Assembly (NCBI GenBank): GCA_026387615.1
Contig: JAPLLI010000032.1
Location: forward strand, 1-43,308
DNA: 43,308 bases
Reading direction: 5' to 3'
DNA from: Nitrospirota bacterium
Lineage (GTDB): Bacteria; Nitrospirota; Nitrospiria; Nitrospirales; Nitrospiraceae
Of the stretch, positions 25,043 through 33,295 are shown one piece after another. Each line of letters starts with the position of its first letter. Positions within the stretch are counted from its first letter, which is position 1. The notes beneath the pieces are model-generated. The model was not told where the DNA came from. It did not search any database and was given only the letters and a program-made list of their open reading frames with translations. A program made the translations under genes and the position numbers.

Positions 25043-25282
25043 CTAATTCAAACGGGATCGGCCAGAACCGGCAAACGTTTGCTCAGGTTCCTGCTGCGTT
25101 TCCCGATGTTGACGGTGAGCCATGATCACCTGATCGACCCGGTCACCGCAGGTCACACAATGCCATTCCACCGTCCCTGTGTCGGTCGAGAGCTCCGCCA
25201 CCATGAGTCCGCTGCAGCGATGGCAGCAATCGATCGCCCGCTGCCTGGCTTGCTTCGTCTTTGTCGTCGCAGTTCCTTTCAT
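25043..25282 (-). CDS. Small zinc-ribbon protein
   Basis: 79 residues with the pattern CCHRCSGLMV and, 18 residues later, WHCVTCGDRVD: two CxxC knuckles of a zinc ribbon. The rest is polar, with a Gln/Arg-rich tail. GGAGG five bases before the ATG fixes the start. Such mini-proteins are scattered through Nitrospira-like genomes; their function is unknown. It lies between cpgS (upstream, 49 bp gap) and the malic enzyme gene on the same strand. Confidence 0.8.
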   Translation of the reverse strand: MKGTATTKTKQARQRAIDCCHRCSGLMVAELSTDTGTVEWHCVTCGDRVDQVIMAHRQHRETQQEPEQTFAGSGRSRLN

Positions 25283-25331
25283 ATTCCCCTCCTTCTTTGA
25301 CTACATGAGAGGCAGCCGCCGCGAAAACGAT

Positions 25332-26663
25332 TCATCCTTTTTTGGCGTTGCGGATGATGTCCTGCAACACATCCATAAAACCTGGCCTCCCCTGCTCTTC
25401 AAGGCGATAGGTGGCACGGCAGGTGGGCTGCTTGATAGAGATGATTCGGGCCAAGTCAATCGGGGTTGCGATCAACACGACATCGCAAGGGACTCGATTG
25501 ATCGTTTCTTCCAACTCGCGGACCTGCGTCGCCCCATAGCCCATGGCTGGAAGCACGTTCCCGATATGGGGATACTGGACGAAAGTCTCTTGGATCGTCC
25601 CGACTGCATAGGGCCTTGGATCGACCAGCTCACGAGCCCCCTGCTCTGTCGCGGCAAGCACCCCGGCGCCGAAGCTCATGCCTCCGTGGGTGAGCGTCGG
25701 GCCATCCTCGATGACGAGCACCCGTTTCCCCTTGATCAAATCCGGCCGGTCGACGGTGACCGGCATCGTCGTGTCGAGCACCCTCGCCTTCGGATTGAAC
25801 TGCCGGATGTGCTCCCTCACCACCTGAATCTGCTCCGCGCTCGCCGAGTCCATCTTGGTGAGGACGAGGACCTCGGCGCGAAGGAGATTCACCTCGCCGG
25901 GAAAGTAGGCCAGTTCGTGGCCGGCCCGGTGCGGATCGAGCAAGACGATCTCCAGATCGGGGACGACGAACGGCGTATCGTTGTTGCCTCCGTCCCAGAG
26001 CAGCACATCCGCCTCACTGGCCGCCTCGCGGATGATCCGTTCGTAGTCCACACCGGCATAGACGACATCCCCCGCTGCAATATGCGGCTCATACTCCTCC
26101 CTTTCCTCGATCGTGCAATCCGCCGCGCGGAGATCGTCCAGACAGGCGAAACGCTGCACGGCCTGTTTGGTTAAATCCCCGTAGGGCATGGGATGCCGGA
26201 TGACCGCTACGCGAAGTCCTTCTTCGCGCAGCAGCGATGCGATCCTCCTGGTCGCAGGACTCTTGCCAGCCCCTGTCCGGACGGCACAGACCGACACCAC
26301 AGGCTTTGTCGCCTGCAGCATCGTGCGCCTCGCGCTCAAGAGACGAAAATCCGCCCCGGCCGCGAGCACGCACGAGGCTCGATGCATGACCTCCTCATGC
26401 GAGAGGTCGCTGTAGGAGAACACCACTTGGTCGATATTGTATGTCCGGATGAGCGACTCCAACTCGTCTTCCGGATAAATCGCAATGCCATCCGGATAAA
26501 GAGACCCGGCAAGCGCCGGAGGATAAACACGCCCTCCGATATTGGGAATCTGCGCCGCAGTAAACGCGACAACCCGATACTCAGGATGATCGCGAAAGAC
26601 CACGTTAAAATTATGAAAATCGCGGCCGGCCGCTCCCATGATCAAGACTCTCGTCACAGACAT
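25332..26663 (-). CDS. cpgS: Cyclic 2,3-diphosphoglycerate synthetase family protein
   Basis: 443 residues. The N-terminus VLIMGAAGRDFHNFNVVFRD is characteristic of this family, as are YPPALAGSLYPDGIAI, a P-loop-like RTGAGKSPATRRI near residue 130, WDGGNNDTPF and EDGPTLTHGGMSFGAG. In methanogens the enzyme makes cyclic 2,3-diphosphoglycerate from 2,3-diphosphoglycerate with ATP. Bacterial homologues are frequent but their product is less sure. The assignment is to the family; the activity is inferred. The start at 26663 has AAGGGAAA upstream. It may be cotranscribed with the Zn-ribbon gene and the malic enzyme gene. Confidence 0.88.
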   Translation of the reverse strand: MSVTRVLIMGAAGRDFHNFNVVFRDHPEYRVVAFTAAQIPNIGGRVYPPALAGSLYPDGIAIYPEDELESLIRTYNIDQVVFSYSDLSHEEVMHRASCVLAAGADFRLLSARRTMLQATKPVVSVCAVRTGAGKSPATRRIASLLREEGLRVAVIRHPMPYGDLTKQAVQRFACLDDLRAADCTIEEREEYEPHIAAGDVVYAGVDYERIIREAASEADVLLWDGGNNDTPFVVPDLEIVLLDPHRAGHELAYFPGEVNLLRAEVLVLTKMDSASAEQIQVVREHIRQFNPKARVLDTTMPVTVDRPDLIKGKRVLVIEDGPTLTHGGMSFGAGVLAATEQGARELVDPRPYAVGTIQETFVQYPHIGNVLPAMGYGATQVRELEETINRVPCDVVLIATPIDLARIISIKQPTCRATYRLEEQGRPGFMDVLQDIIRNAKKG

Positions 26664-26793
26664 AACAATGTTTCCCTTCTACCTGCCCTCTCGATACATA
26701 AAGCAACAGTGATGCCGCCTTCACAGAAAGATGCCCTGCATGGTTCGCCACTGCGATATTGAGCGACGGCCTTCTGGCTCTCGCGACCTCCCT

Positions 26794-27027
26794 TTAGATG
26801 AGCGGCCAGACGGCCCTGTCCTGCGCACATCGAACATACCCATTCTTATCCTGCCTGTTCTGCGAGTACGAAGAGCATCTGGCCGCTCCCTGCCCCACTG
26901 TAGCCATTTGCAGCAACCTGTTGTCCAACTTGTCGCTCATTGCCCGTTCAAAAACCCGTTCAATTCCGCGACATCCCTAATCAGCCTCCAGGCTCTTATT
27001 TTCCCAGTAGAGGTTCATATCGTTCAT
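26794..27027 (-). pseudogene. Small reading frame interrupted by one in-frame TAG
   Basis: ATG 27027 has AGGAG nine bases upstream and encodes MNDMNLYWENKSLEAD, then TAG (26979-26977). The same frame continues for 60 codons to TAA at 26794. Within it an ATG at 26940 opens a 48-residue peptide, MSDKLDNRLLQMATVGQG onward, with two Cys (RCSSYSQ and GYVRCAQ) and the ending AVWPLI. The whole would be 77 residues if the TAG were sense. It could be a decayed small gene, two overlapping mini-genes or stop-codon readthrough; the homologue is not recognised. It lies 131 bp upstream of cpgS on the same strand. The rest of the 26664-27155 gap holds nothing else I can call. Confidence 0.35.
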
Positions 27028-27155
27028 AGCTTAGGTCTCCTACTTGATATCAACATGGAAACTACGTATGCCCCTACATCTTGTGACTTGCATTGGCGGA
27101 TATAGGGACTTACGATAGAACAAGTCTACTAGAGAGAGATACTAGCATCCCGGAG

Positions 27156-27350
27156 ATGTCTGTGAGCCTCAAAGAGCCTCAGAAAGCTTCCGCACCGTTC
27201 ACCATGAGCCCTTCTCGGGCGTGCAACCATAGCCGCCTGATCTCGGATCATGTCTCGGACGAAGAACATGCAGCAGGCAAGGTGCGCTGTGTCGAATGCG
27301 GCGGCATCGTTCCCGATCCCTATCTCCAGCCAACAGACAAGAGAACCTAG
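27156..27350 (+). CDS. Small Cys/His zinc-ribbon protein
   Basis: 64 residues from ATG 27156. Alternatives are GTG 27162, which has GGAG six bases upstream, and ATG 27204. The frame is open up to 27093. The core is CNHSRLISDHVSDEEH followed by VRCVECGGIVPDPY, in which C, H and the CVECG pair can form a metal site. This places it with the other mini zinc proteins of this window. Two CTAG boxes (27129, 27142), spaced 13 bp, lie just upstream, in TACTAG repeats. The function is unknown. It precedes the Hsp20 gene by about 410 bp. Confidence 0.62.
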   Translation: MSVSLKEPQKASAPFTMSPSRACNHSRLISDHVSDEEHAAGKVRCVECGGIVPDPYLQPTDKRT

Positions 27351-27763
27351 TCCCGCTTTCTCCGCCCAATCCTTCTCGCAATTTATTGAAAATCCACGAC
27401 TCCCATTCTCACGCACGCAGGTTCCCCTGTTTCTTCCTGAGGTATTTGGCGGCAGATCCTGACTGATGACTGGCCCTAAATTCCTCAACTGACCATACAG
27501 TAGGTCCATCACCTTACTGTCCTGAATCCTGCAACTCTCTGCGCTACCGAACTTCTCCCACAATTCCGCAGGAACGCATCCTGTGGCACCAACGATGCAA
27601 TGCTGTTCCTGCAGAAATTCATTCCGTTCTTTTCAGGGTGGCGCATGGCTCAACGCACAACCATCGACAAGCACAGGACTGGAGAACCAAGACCTTCCTC
27701 CGACAGCAGCAAGGCCGCTCACAGCAATTATCACGTCCCTCTTACTCACAAGGAGATTATTTC
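27351..27763. other. Intergenic region upstream of hsp20 with an inverted repeat
   Basis: GCAGGAAC (27568-27575) and GTTCCTGC (27605-27612) form an 8-bp inverted repeat with a 29-bp loop; outer AATT sequences extend it imperfectly. No CIRCE element (TTAGCACTC) and no sigma32-like promoter was found. Open frames here on both strands have no support. The last 20 bp carry the AAGGAG of the Hsp20 gene. Confidence 0.4.
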
Positions 27764-28237
27764 ATGACGAACTTAACTCGCTGGGAACCGATGATGACGC
27801 GCTGGAACCCCTTCAAAGAATTAGAGGAGATGGAAAAACGCCTCTCAACCTATTTGAGTCGCCCGGCTCTTCGAACCGAGGCAGGGAAGGAAGCCATGAC
27901 CGTCGCCGAATGGTCGCCGCTCGTCGACATCACGGAAGATGAAAAGGAATACCTGATCAAGGCGGATCTGCCGGACGTGAAGAAGGAAGACGTCAAACTG
28001 ACGGTTCAGGACGACGTGATGAGCATCTCCGGCGAACGGAAATACGAGAAAGAAGAAAAGGGCAAGAAGTACCACCGCGTCGAACGGGCCTATGGGAGTT
28101 TTATGCGGAGCTTCACCTTGCCGGAGGATGCCGACGGCAGCAAGGTCAGCGCGGAATATAAAGACGGGGTCCTGAAAGTCCACTTGCCTAAGTCGGAAAA
28201 GGCGAAGCCGAAATCGATCGAGGTGAAAGTGTCTTAG
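27764..28237 (+). CDS. Small heat-shock protein, Hsp20/alpha-crystallin family
   Basis: 157 residues from ATG 27764, which has AAGGAG nine bases upstream; a longer frame from 27638 has no ribosome site. The N-terminal arm contains WNPFKELEEMEKRLSTYL. The alpha-crystallin domain spans about residues 48-150 (WSPLVDITEDEKEYLIKADL, then ISGERKYEKEEKGKKYHRVE, and AEYKDGVLKVHLPK). The C-terminal KSIEVKVS contains the Ile-x-Val anchor. It is an ATP-independent chaperone that holds unfolding proteins in large oligomers. It heads a plus-strand stress group with a membrane mini-protein, a phosphoribosyltransferase and a BCAM0308-family protein. Confidence 0.95.
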   Translation: MTNLTRWEPMMTRWNPFKELEEMEKRLSTYLSRPALRTEAGKEAMTVAEWSPLVDITEDEKEYLIKADLPDVKKEDVKLTVQDDVMSISGERKYEKEEKGKKYHRVERAYGSFMRSFTLPEDADGSKVSAEYKDGVLKVHLPKSEKAKPKSIEVKVS

Positions 28238-28307
28238 GGGCAACCGGAGAGGCTGCGAACGATACACGAGGGGCGATGAACGAGAAATGCGAAAAGAACG
28301 ACCGTAT

Positions 28308-28333
28308 CATCGTTCATAGTTCAGCGTTTCCGA
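28308..28333. repeat. Word repeat between hsp20 and the next mini-gene
   Basis: ATCGTTCATAGTTCAGCG followed by TTTCC belongs to the same word family as 8570-8602 and 23563-23601. It sits 70 bp after the Hsp20 stop, and GCGATGAACG just upstream gives a partial inverted partner. Confidence 0.45.
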
Positions 28334-28357
28334 CATCCCGAGGAAAGGGGGTATGCG

Positions 28358-28513
28358 ATGTTACGACATCCTCACTATCTGGAGGTTCCGTGGGACATTC
28401 ATTGGCAGCGCATGACCACGGAGCCTCAGCGCCATCTCTGGTGGCTGATCGCGCTGCTGGTGTTGTTCGCCATGTTTCTGATCGGTGTCAGCGTCACAAG
28501 CGGGATTACATAG
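28358..28513 (+). CDS. 51-residue single-pass membrane protein
   Basis: This gene falls below common ORF length cut-offs. ATG 28358 has AGGGGG six bases upstream. The protein starts MLRHPHYLEVPWDIHWQRM, then has one hydrophobic helix (residues 28-46, WWLIALLVLFAMFLIGVSV) and ends SGIT. The N-terminal half is rich in His and Trp and probably cytoplasmic. No family is recognised. It lies between Hsp20 and a phosphoribosyltransferase on the same strand, 36 bp before the latter, so it is likely part of the same transcript. It could be a small membrane stress protein. Confidence 0.65.
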   Translation: MLRHPHYLEVPWDIHWQRMTTEPQRHLWWLIALLVLFAMFLIGVSVTSGIT

Positions 28514-28549
28514 CCTCATCGGCAGGGAGATCCAGGGCAGGAGGAAGTC

Positions 28550-29230
28550 ATGTCAGGGACGTTCAAGGACCGTGAAGAAGCGGGCCGTCAGCTGGTGTCC
28601 AAGCTATTACACTATCGCGACGATCCGCAGGGGCTCATTTTGACCTTGCCCCGCGGCGGAGTGGCCGTCGGCTATCAGCTCAGCCTTGCGCTCCACCTGC
28701 CGCTGGATGTGTTCATTACGCGCAAGATCGGCGCGCCAGGCAACCCCGAATATGCCATTGGCGCGGTGACCGAAACAGGATCGCACTATCTGAACCAGGA
28801 AGCGATCAGCTCGTTCGGCTTATCCCGGCATGAGCTGGAGCGGATGATTGCTGCCCAAGAGAAGGAAATCGCCAGGCGCAGAGACCTCTACCGGCAAGGA
28901 CGCCCCCTTCCGCAACTGACAGGTCGGACCGTGCTGTTGGTCGATGATGGCATCGCGACCGGTTCGACGTTCATCGCTTCGGCCCTTGCGATTCGAAGCT
29001 TACAGCCCCACCGGCTGGTGGGAGTGATTCCGGTCGGCCCCCCGTCAACGATCCGTGACGTGCGATCCCATGTGGACGAGCTGGTGGTGCTCATGACACC
29101 GGATCCCTTCTACGCCGTGGGGAATTTCTTTATAGACTTCACGCAGGTCGAAGATCGCGACGTCGTGGAATATCTCAATCTGGCCGAGGAGGCGAGGCTC
29201 GAACGCACGACCGCCCCTCGCGCCTCGTAA
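28550..29230 (+). CDS. Phosphoribosyltransferase-domain protein, copy 1
   Basis: 226 residues. The PRT fold is visible: ILTLPRGGVAVGYQLSLAL, DVFITRKIGAPGNPEYAIGA, and the PRPP loop VLLVDDGIATGSTFIAS at about residues 126-142. The family occurs in stress and low-oxygen loci beside Hsp20, universal stress proteins or esterases; its substrate is unknown and a true nucleotide-salvage role is doubtful. ATG 28550 starts MSGTFKDREEAG; an AGGAGG lies a few bases upstream. A second copy is at 33907-34578, with the same core but different ends. Confidence 0.88.
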   Translation: MSGTFKDREEAGRQLVSKLLHYRDDPQGLILTLPRGGVAVGYQLSLALHLPLDVFITRKIGAPGNPEYAIGAVTETGSHYLNQEAISSFGLSRHELERMIAAQEKEIARRRDLYRQGRPLPQLTGRTVLLVDDGIATGSTFIASALAIRSLQPHRLVGVIPVGPPSTIRDVRSHVDELVVLMTPDPFYAVGNFFIDFTQVEDRDVVEYLNLAEEARLERTTAPRAS

Positions 29231-29267
29231 AATCTCTTGTCCGTAAAGAAGGAAGGTACCAACCGAC

Positions 29268-29768
29268 ATGTCCACACATTCCAAGATTCCAGCAGGATTG
29301 GGCGCTCGCAGAGACCGGACCGTTCAAGAGAACGAACACGATACCTACAAGCTGAAAGGCAAACTGAAGGAACCGACGATCTGCACCGAATGCGGAGCCC
29401 TCTTCCATAAGGGCCGCTGGACCTGGAACCCGAAACCAGCAGGAGCCGACGAAATCATCTGCCCGGCCTGTCTCAGGATTCGAGACAAGTACGCCAAAGG
29501 GTTTCTGACGCTGAGCGGGTCCTTTCTCACGGCACACAAAGAAGAGATCATGGGAGTAGTCCACAATACAGAAGCCAAGGAAAAGGCCGAACACCCCCTC
29601 TCCCGCGTCATGGGATACGAACAACAGGCCGCAGCCCTGATGATCTCCACCACGGATACGCATCTTCCCCGGCGCATCGGCGAAGCCCTTCACCATGCCT
29701 ACCAGGGAGAGCTCACCGTCCACTACGACGAAGGAGAGGAGTTTATCCGGGTCTCCTGGGCCCGGTAG
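29268..29768 (+). CDS. BCAM0308-family zinc-ribbon protein
   Basis: 166 residues. After a short disordered start, TICTECGALFHKGRW and EIICPACLRIRDKYAKGF form a zinc ribbon. The rest has HKEEIMGVVHNTEAKEKAEH, HLPRRIGEALHHAYQGEL and a final EEFIRVSWAR. This order matches the family named after Burkholderia cenocepacia BCAM0308, which lies in the low-oxygen-activated locus of that species; the fold resembles the N-terminal zinc part of NMD3. The molecular role is unknown. It follows the phosphoribosyltransferase by 37 bp and precedes a 324-bp gap. Confidence 0.85.
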   Translation: MSTHSKIPAGLGARRDRTVQENEHDTYKLKGKLKEPTICTECGALFHKGRWTWNPKPAGADEIICPACLRIRDKYAKGFLTLSGSFLTAHKEEIMGVVHNTEAKEKAEHPLSRVMGYEQQAAALMISTTDTHLPRRIGEALHHAYQGELTVHYDEGEEFIRVSWAR

Positions 29769-30092
29769 TCCCGACAGCCCCGAATAAACACCTGAACAAA
29801 CCGCCGCCAGGCGGTCCGGCGCACAGCGCACAACCGGAATGGAGCAGGGCACTGCGGCAGCCACCCTGTGCCATGTCATGATTCGAACGGCCGAGATCAT
29901 CGATCATCCGCGCTAGGTCGCGGATGATCTCCCGCCCAAACTGGCCGAATCCACGGTCAGGCCCCAGCCAACGCACCAGCAGGGCAAGGCTCGCCGCGAA
30001 CATCCGGCGAGCAAACGGTTCGAAAAAACATTTGCCGCAAGCCCGCCGCCGCCCTATACTACTCCCGCAACTTCGATACACCCACATCGCTG
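29769..30092. other. Intergenic region with an 11-bp perfect palindrome; possible minus-strand ORF
   Basis: GATCATCCGCG (29902-29912) and CGCGGATGATC (29919-29929) are perfect inverted repeats with a CTAGGT loop, a very stable hairpin without a U-tract. On the minus strand 29743-30087 is open for 114 codons (including RMFAASLALLVRWLGPD and REIIRDLARMIDDL). It has no ribosome-binding site and no recognised family, so it is not called as a gene. Its end would overlap the end of the BCAM0308-family gene. Confidence 0.4.
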
Positions 30093-30482
30093 ATGGAATT
30101 TATGACGCAGCCAGACGCACGAGTCCTCCTGATCGTCGATGACAGCCGTGTCTCGCGCATGGTGATCCGCACCCTCGTGCTCGCCAAGCACCCGCAATGG
30201 ATCATCATCGAAGCCGCCAGCGGCGACGAAGCGCTGACCATTGTAGATCGCGACACCCCGAACTATTGCACGATGGACATCAACATGCCCGGCATGATCG
30301 GCACCGAGGCCGCAGCCCAGATCCTGGCCAAGCATCCCGGCACCCGCGTCGCCATCTTCTCCGCCAACATTCAGGAAACCCATCAAACCCGCGCGGCCGC
30401 CATGGGCGCATGTTTTGTCGCCAAACCCGTCACAGGGAAAACCGTGGCCCAGGCCCTCGATTTTTTTGAAAGCGCCAGATGA
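30093..30482 (+). CDS. Stand-alone receiver-domain protein
   Basis: 129 residues, one complete CheY-like receiver: D16/D17 (LLIVDDSRVS), phospho-acceptor D62 (CTMDINMPGM), S90 and K111 (FVAKPVTGK). There is no output domain. The start may be ATG 30093 or ATG 30102; neither has a clear ribosome-binding site. The stop overlaps the start of the CheC-like gene by 4 bp (ATGA). A receiver coupled to a CheC-type phosphatase implies that its phosphorylated form is switched off by the next protein. The output probably works through the third gene, a diguanylate cyclase. Confidence 0.9.
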   Translation: MEFMTQPDARVLLIVDDSRVSRMVIRTLVLAKHPQWIIIEAASGDEALTIVDRDTPNYCTMDINMPGMIGTEAAAQILAKHPGTRVAIFSANIQETHQTRAAAMGACFVAKPVTGKTVAQALDFFESAR

Positions 30483-31099
30483 ACACACTGGACCAGCTGT
30501 CCGAGCTGCAGCTTGATGCGCTGACCGAAATTTTCAACATCGGCACGGGTCGCGCCGCGGCGAGCCTCAGCGACATCGTCGGCAGTGAGGTCGTGCTGTC
30601 CGTCCCGCGCATTCAGTTCTTCCAGTCCTCCGAGGTCAACGCAGCCCTCCTGTCGCTCAACAGCCCGCGCATCGGCGCCGTCCGGCAAATCTTTAGCGGA
30701 TCGGTGAACACCAACGCCCTCTTGCTGTTCACCGAAGATCGCGCGCTGGAAATCGTGCGTGACATGATGGGCTCTCAACTCAGCACGGAAGAGCTGGTCG
30801 AGTTTGAACAGGAAGCTCTGAGCGAATTAGGCAACATTATCCTGAATGCCTGCATGTCGGCCATGTCGGACCTGCTGCACTTCACCCTGCACAGTTCACT
30901 CCCCACCTATTCGACCGGTCCCACCGAGACGATGCTGCGACAGATCATCGCGCAAACCGATCAACCGACGATGCTGCTGTTGCACATCGACCTCACCATC
31001 GAAAAGCACCAGTCGCAGGGCCAGCTGATCTTCATCCTCAGCTCCTCGTCATTCCATGAGCTCCTCGCTCATGTCGATCAATTCATTGCCAACATCTAG
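30479..31099 (+). CDS. CheC-like phosphatase for the neighbouring receiver
   Basis: 206 residues with two copies of the CheC/CheX active-site pattern. The first is ALTEIFNIGTGRAAASLSDI followed by Pro in VLSVP; the second is EALSELGNIILNACMSAM. CheC-family proteins dephosphorylate CheY-like receivers, with Glu and Asn of each motif as catalytic residues; both are kept twice here. It starts within the stop of the receiver gene, so the two proteins are made together. A diguanylate cyclase gene starts 12 bp after the stop. No other chemotaxis gene is nearby, so the module probably tunes c-di-GMP signalling rather than a flagellar motor. Confidence 0.9.
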   Translation: MNTLDQLSELQLDALTEIFNIGTGRAAASLSDIVGSEVVLSVPRIQFFQSSEVNAALLSLNSPRIGAVRQIFSGSVNTNALLLFTEDRALEIVRDMMGSQLSTEELVEFEQEALSELGNIILNACMSAMSDLLHFTLHSSLPTYSTGPTETMLRQIIAQTDQPTMLLLHIDLTIEKHQSQGQLIFILSSSSFHELLAHVDQFIANI

Positions 31100-31111
31100 G
31101 CTTGTCCTGCT

Positions 31112-33295
31112 ATGAGCCCACGCATCCCCAACGACACAGTCAACTGGACGCAGATCTGGGACACCGTAAACTCCGGCTTGATCCTGATCGATGCGGACGG
31201 CGCGGTCCGACTCTGGAACGACTGGGTCGCCGACCATAGCGGGATTCCTGCCGCATCCGCCCTGGGACACCCGCTCGAATCATTATTTGCGACAGAGGCG
31301 AGCCAGGCATTCAAGGACGCGATTCAGAACGCATTGGCGCATAAGCTGCCGATTGTGCTCTCCCATGCGCTCCATCGCGCACCGCTGCCGCTCTATCCCC
31401 TGCCCTTCACGCCACAACAGCCACGGCTCCAACAGTCGATCACGATCACCCCCCTGACTGACCACAATAGATTTCACTGTTTGGTTCAGATTGCCGATGC
31501 CAGCATATGGCTGACACGCGAAAACATGCTCGCGGAACAATCTGAACGCCAAAAACGCATGGCGCAGCGCTTGCGGGTTCTCTTCGAACAGGCATCGGTG
31601 GGCGTCGCGGAGATCGACACGGCGACGGGCCGCTTTCTCCAAGTGAACCATAAATACAGCGAGATCGTCGGCTACGATCAAGAGGAGATGCTCGCGCTCG
31701 ACTTCATGACCATCACCCACCCGGACGACCTTGCGCCGGACCTTGCGCAGATGGCGCGGCTCACGCGAGGCGAATTACGCGAGTTCACGCTAGAGAAACG
31801 ATTGCTGCACAAAAACGGCTCGACCGTCTGGGTGGACCTTTCCGTCTCGCCTCTGTGGGGACCGGGCGAGTCTCCGACGCAACATATCGCCATCGTGAAA
31901 GACATCACCGAGCGCATGCAGGCGGAAATGGAGCGCCGGAACGCCCTGACATTGCTGACGAACGTCATGAACACCACGCCGGATTTCATCTTTGTGAAGG
32001 ATCGGGATCTGAGGACGATTCTGTGCAACAACGTGTTCGCGCAATCCATCGGAAAAACTCCGAGGGACATGATTGGTCATACCGACATTGAAAACGGATG
32101 GGACCCTGAATTGGTGCAGGGGAACCCCGCCAAGGGTATCCGTGGATTCGAACTCGATGACCGGGAAGTCTTGCATGGGCGGACCATCCACATCCCCGCC
32201 GAACCCGTATCCGTGTGTGGCGAAATCCTGACCTTCGAAACCGACAAGGTGCCGTTGCTCAGCGATACCGGGGAAGTGATGGGGGTGCTTGGCATTGCCC
32301 GCGACATCACCGCACGCAAACAGGCGGAAACGAAAATCGCCCAGACGATCGAACGACTGAATTTAGCCACGAGCGCGGCGCAGCTCGGGGTATGGGACTG
32401 GGACATTGCGAACAACGTCTTGGTCTGGGACGACCGGATGTTCGCCCTGTTCGGCCTACAACGCGAAGAGGTTTCCGACACCCACGATGCCTGGCTAGCT
32501 GGCGTACATCCTGACGACCAGGCACGGTGCGAGACCGCGCTCCTGCAGGCGCTGCGGAAGGAGCAGCCCTATGAGGTCGAGTTTCGTATCCGTTGGCCCA
32601 ATGGCAACGAGCGCGTCATCAAGTCCGTCGCGACGGTGGGCTGGGATACGGACGGAACCCCGCTGCGGGTCACGGGCGTCAATGTCGACATCACCGAGCA
32701 GAAGCTGGCACAACAACGCATCCTGCAAATGGCCTTCCACGACATGCTGACCGACTTGCCCAATCGCCGGTTATTACAAGACCGCATCGCCCAGGCGCTC
32801 GCCCATGCCCGCCGCAACAAGAATAAGATCGCGGTGCTGTTTATTGACCTGGACCATTTCAAGCCTATCAATGATTTAATGGGGCATGATGCGGGCGATC
32901 TGTTGCTCAAAGAAGTCGCAGCACGACTGACCGCCTCGGTGCGCGCGGAAGATACGGTGGCGCGGCAGGGCGGAGATGAGTTCATCGTCCTGCTCTCGAA
33001 GATCACCAACCCCCAGGATGCGGAAACGGTGGCCGGGAAGATCCTGGCTCGGTTGACCGAACCGTTCCAGATCAAGGGCAAGGAGCTGCAGATCGGCGGA
33101 AGCCTCGGCATCGCCCTGTTCCCGTCCGACGGAGAGGACGCAGACACCTTGCTGAAAAACAGCGATACGGCCATGTACTATGCGAAACAAAACGGACGCA
33201 ACAACTATCAGCTATACCGGGCGGGAATGAACAAGCTGGCGACGGAAGGCCATTCCATGCAAGCGCAATCTGCGCCAGATATCTCGCATCAGTAA
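31112..33295 (+). CDS. PAS-GGDEF diguanylate cyclase
   Basis: 727 residues. A degenerate PAS-like N-terminus (10-130) is followed by three PAS/PAC units (about 155-275, 283-410 and 413-545). A GGDEF domain follows, with HDMLTDLPNRRLL, FIDLDHFKPINDLMGHDAGD and GGDEF at 620-624. It makes c-di-GMP from two GTP. RAED (611-614) stands five residues before GGDEF, so the product-inhibition I-site is present. There is no EAL domain and no membrane segment. ATG 31112 has no strong ribosome site, but the gene follows the CheC-like gene by 12 bp and belongs to the same transcript as the receiver. PAS signals are unknown. Confidence 0.95.
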   Translation: MSPRIPNDTVNWTQIWDTVNSGLILIDADGAVRLWNDWVADHSGIPAASALGHPLESLFATEASQAFKDAIQNALAHKLPIVLSHALHRAPLPLYPLPFTPQQPRLQQSITITPLTDHNRFHCLVQIADASIWLTRENMLAEQSERQKRMAQRLRVLFEQASVGVAEIDTATGRFLQVNHKYSEIVGYDQEEMLALDFMTITHPDDLAPDLAQMARLTRGELREFTLEKRLLHKNGSTVWVDLSVSPLWGPGESPTQHIAIVKDITERMQAEMERRNALTLLTNVMNTTPDFIFVKDRDLRTILCNNVFAQSIGKTPRDMIGHTDIENGWDPELVQGNPAKGIRGFELDDREVLHGRTIHIPAEPVSVCGEILTFETDKVPLLSDTGEVMGVLGIARDITARKQAETKIAQTIERLNLATSAAQLGVWDWDIANNVLVWDDRMFALFGLQREEVSDTHDAWLAGVHPDDQARCETALLQALRKEQPYEVEFRIRWPNGNERVIKSVATVGWDTDGTPLRVTGVNVDITEQKLAQQRILQMAFHDMLTDLPNRRLLQDRIAQALAHARRNKNKIAVLFIDLDHFKPINDLMGHDAGDLLLKEVAARLTASVRAEDTVARQGGDEFIVLLSKITNPQDAETVAGKILARLTEPFQIKGKELQIGGSLGIALFPSDGEDADTLLKNSDTAMYYAKQNGRNNYQLYRAGMNKLATEGHSMQAQSAPDISHQ

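Noticed and set aside
26731-27105. 124-codon plus-strand frame
   Set aside because: Low-quality composition, no ribosome site, and opposite to the better supported small minus-strand frame.
27129-27563. 144-codon minus-strand frame
   Set aside because: It covers the small Zn-ribbon gene in antisense, has no ribosome site and shows no recognisable domain.
29743-30087. 114-codon minus-strand frame with some helical text
   Set aside because: No ribosome-binding site, overlaps the end of the BCAM0308-family gene and matches nothing known; kept only as a note in the intergenic entry.
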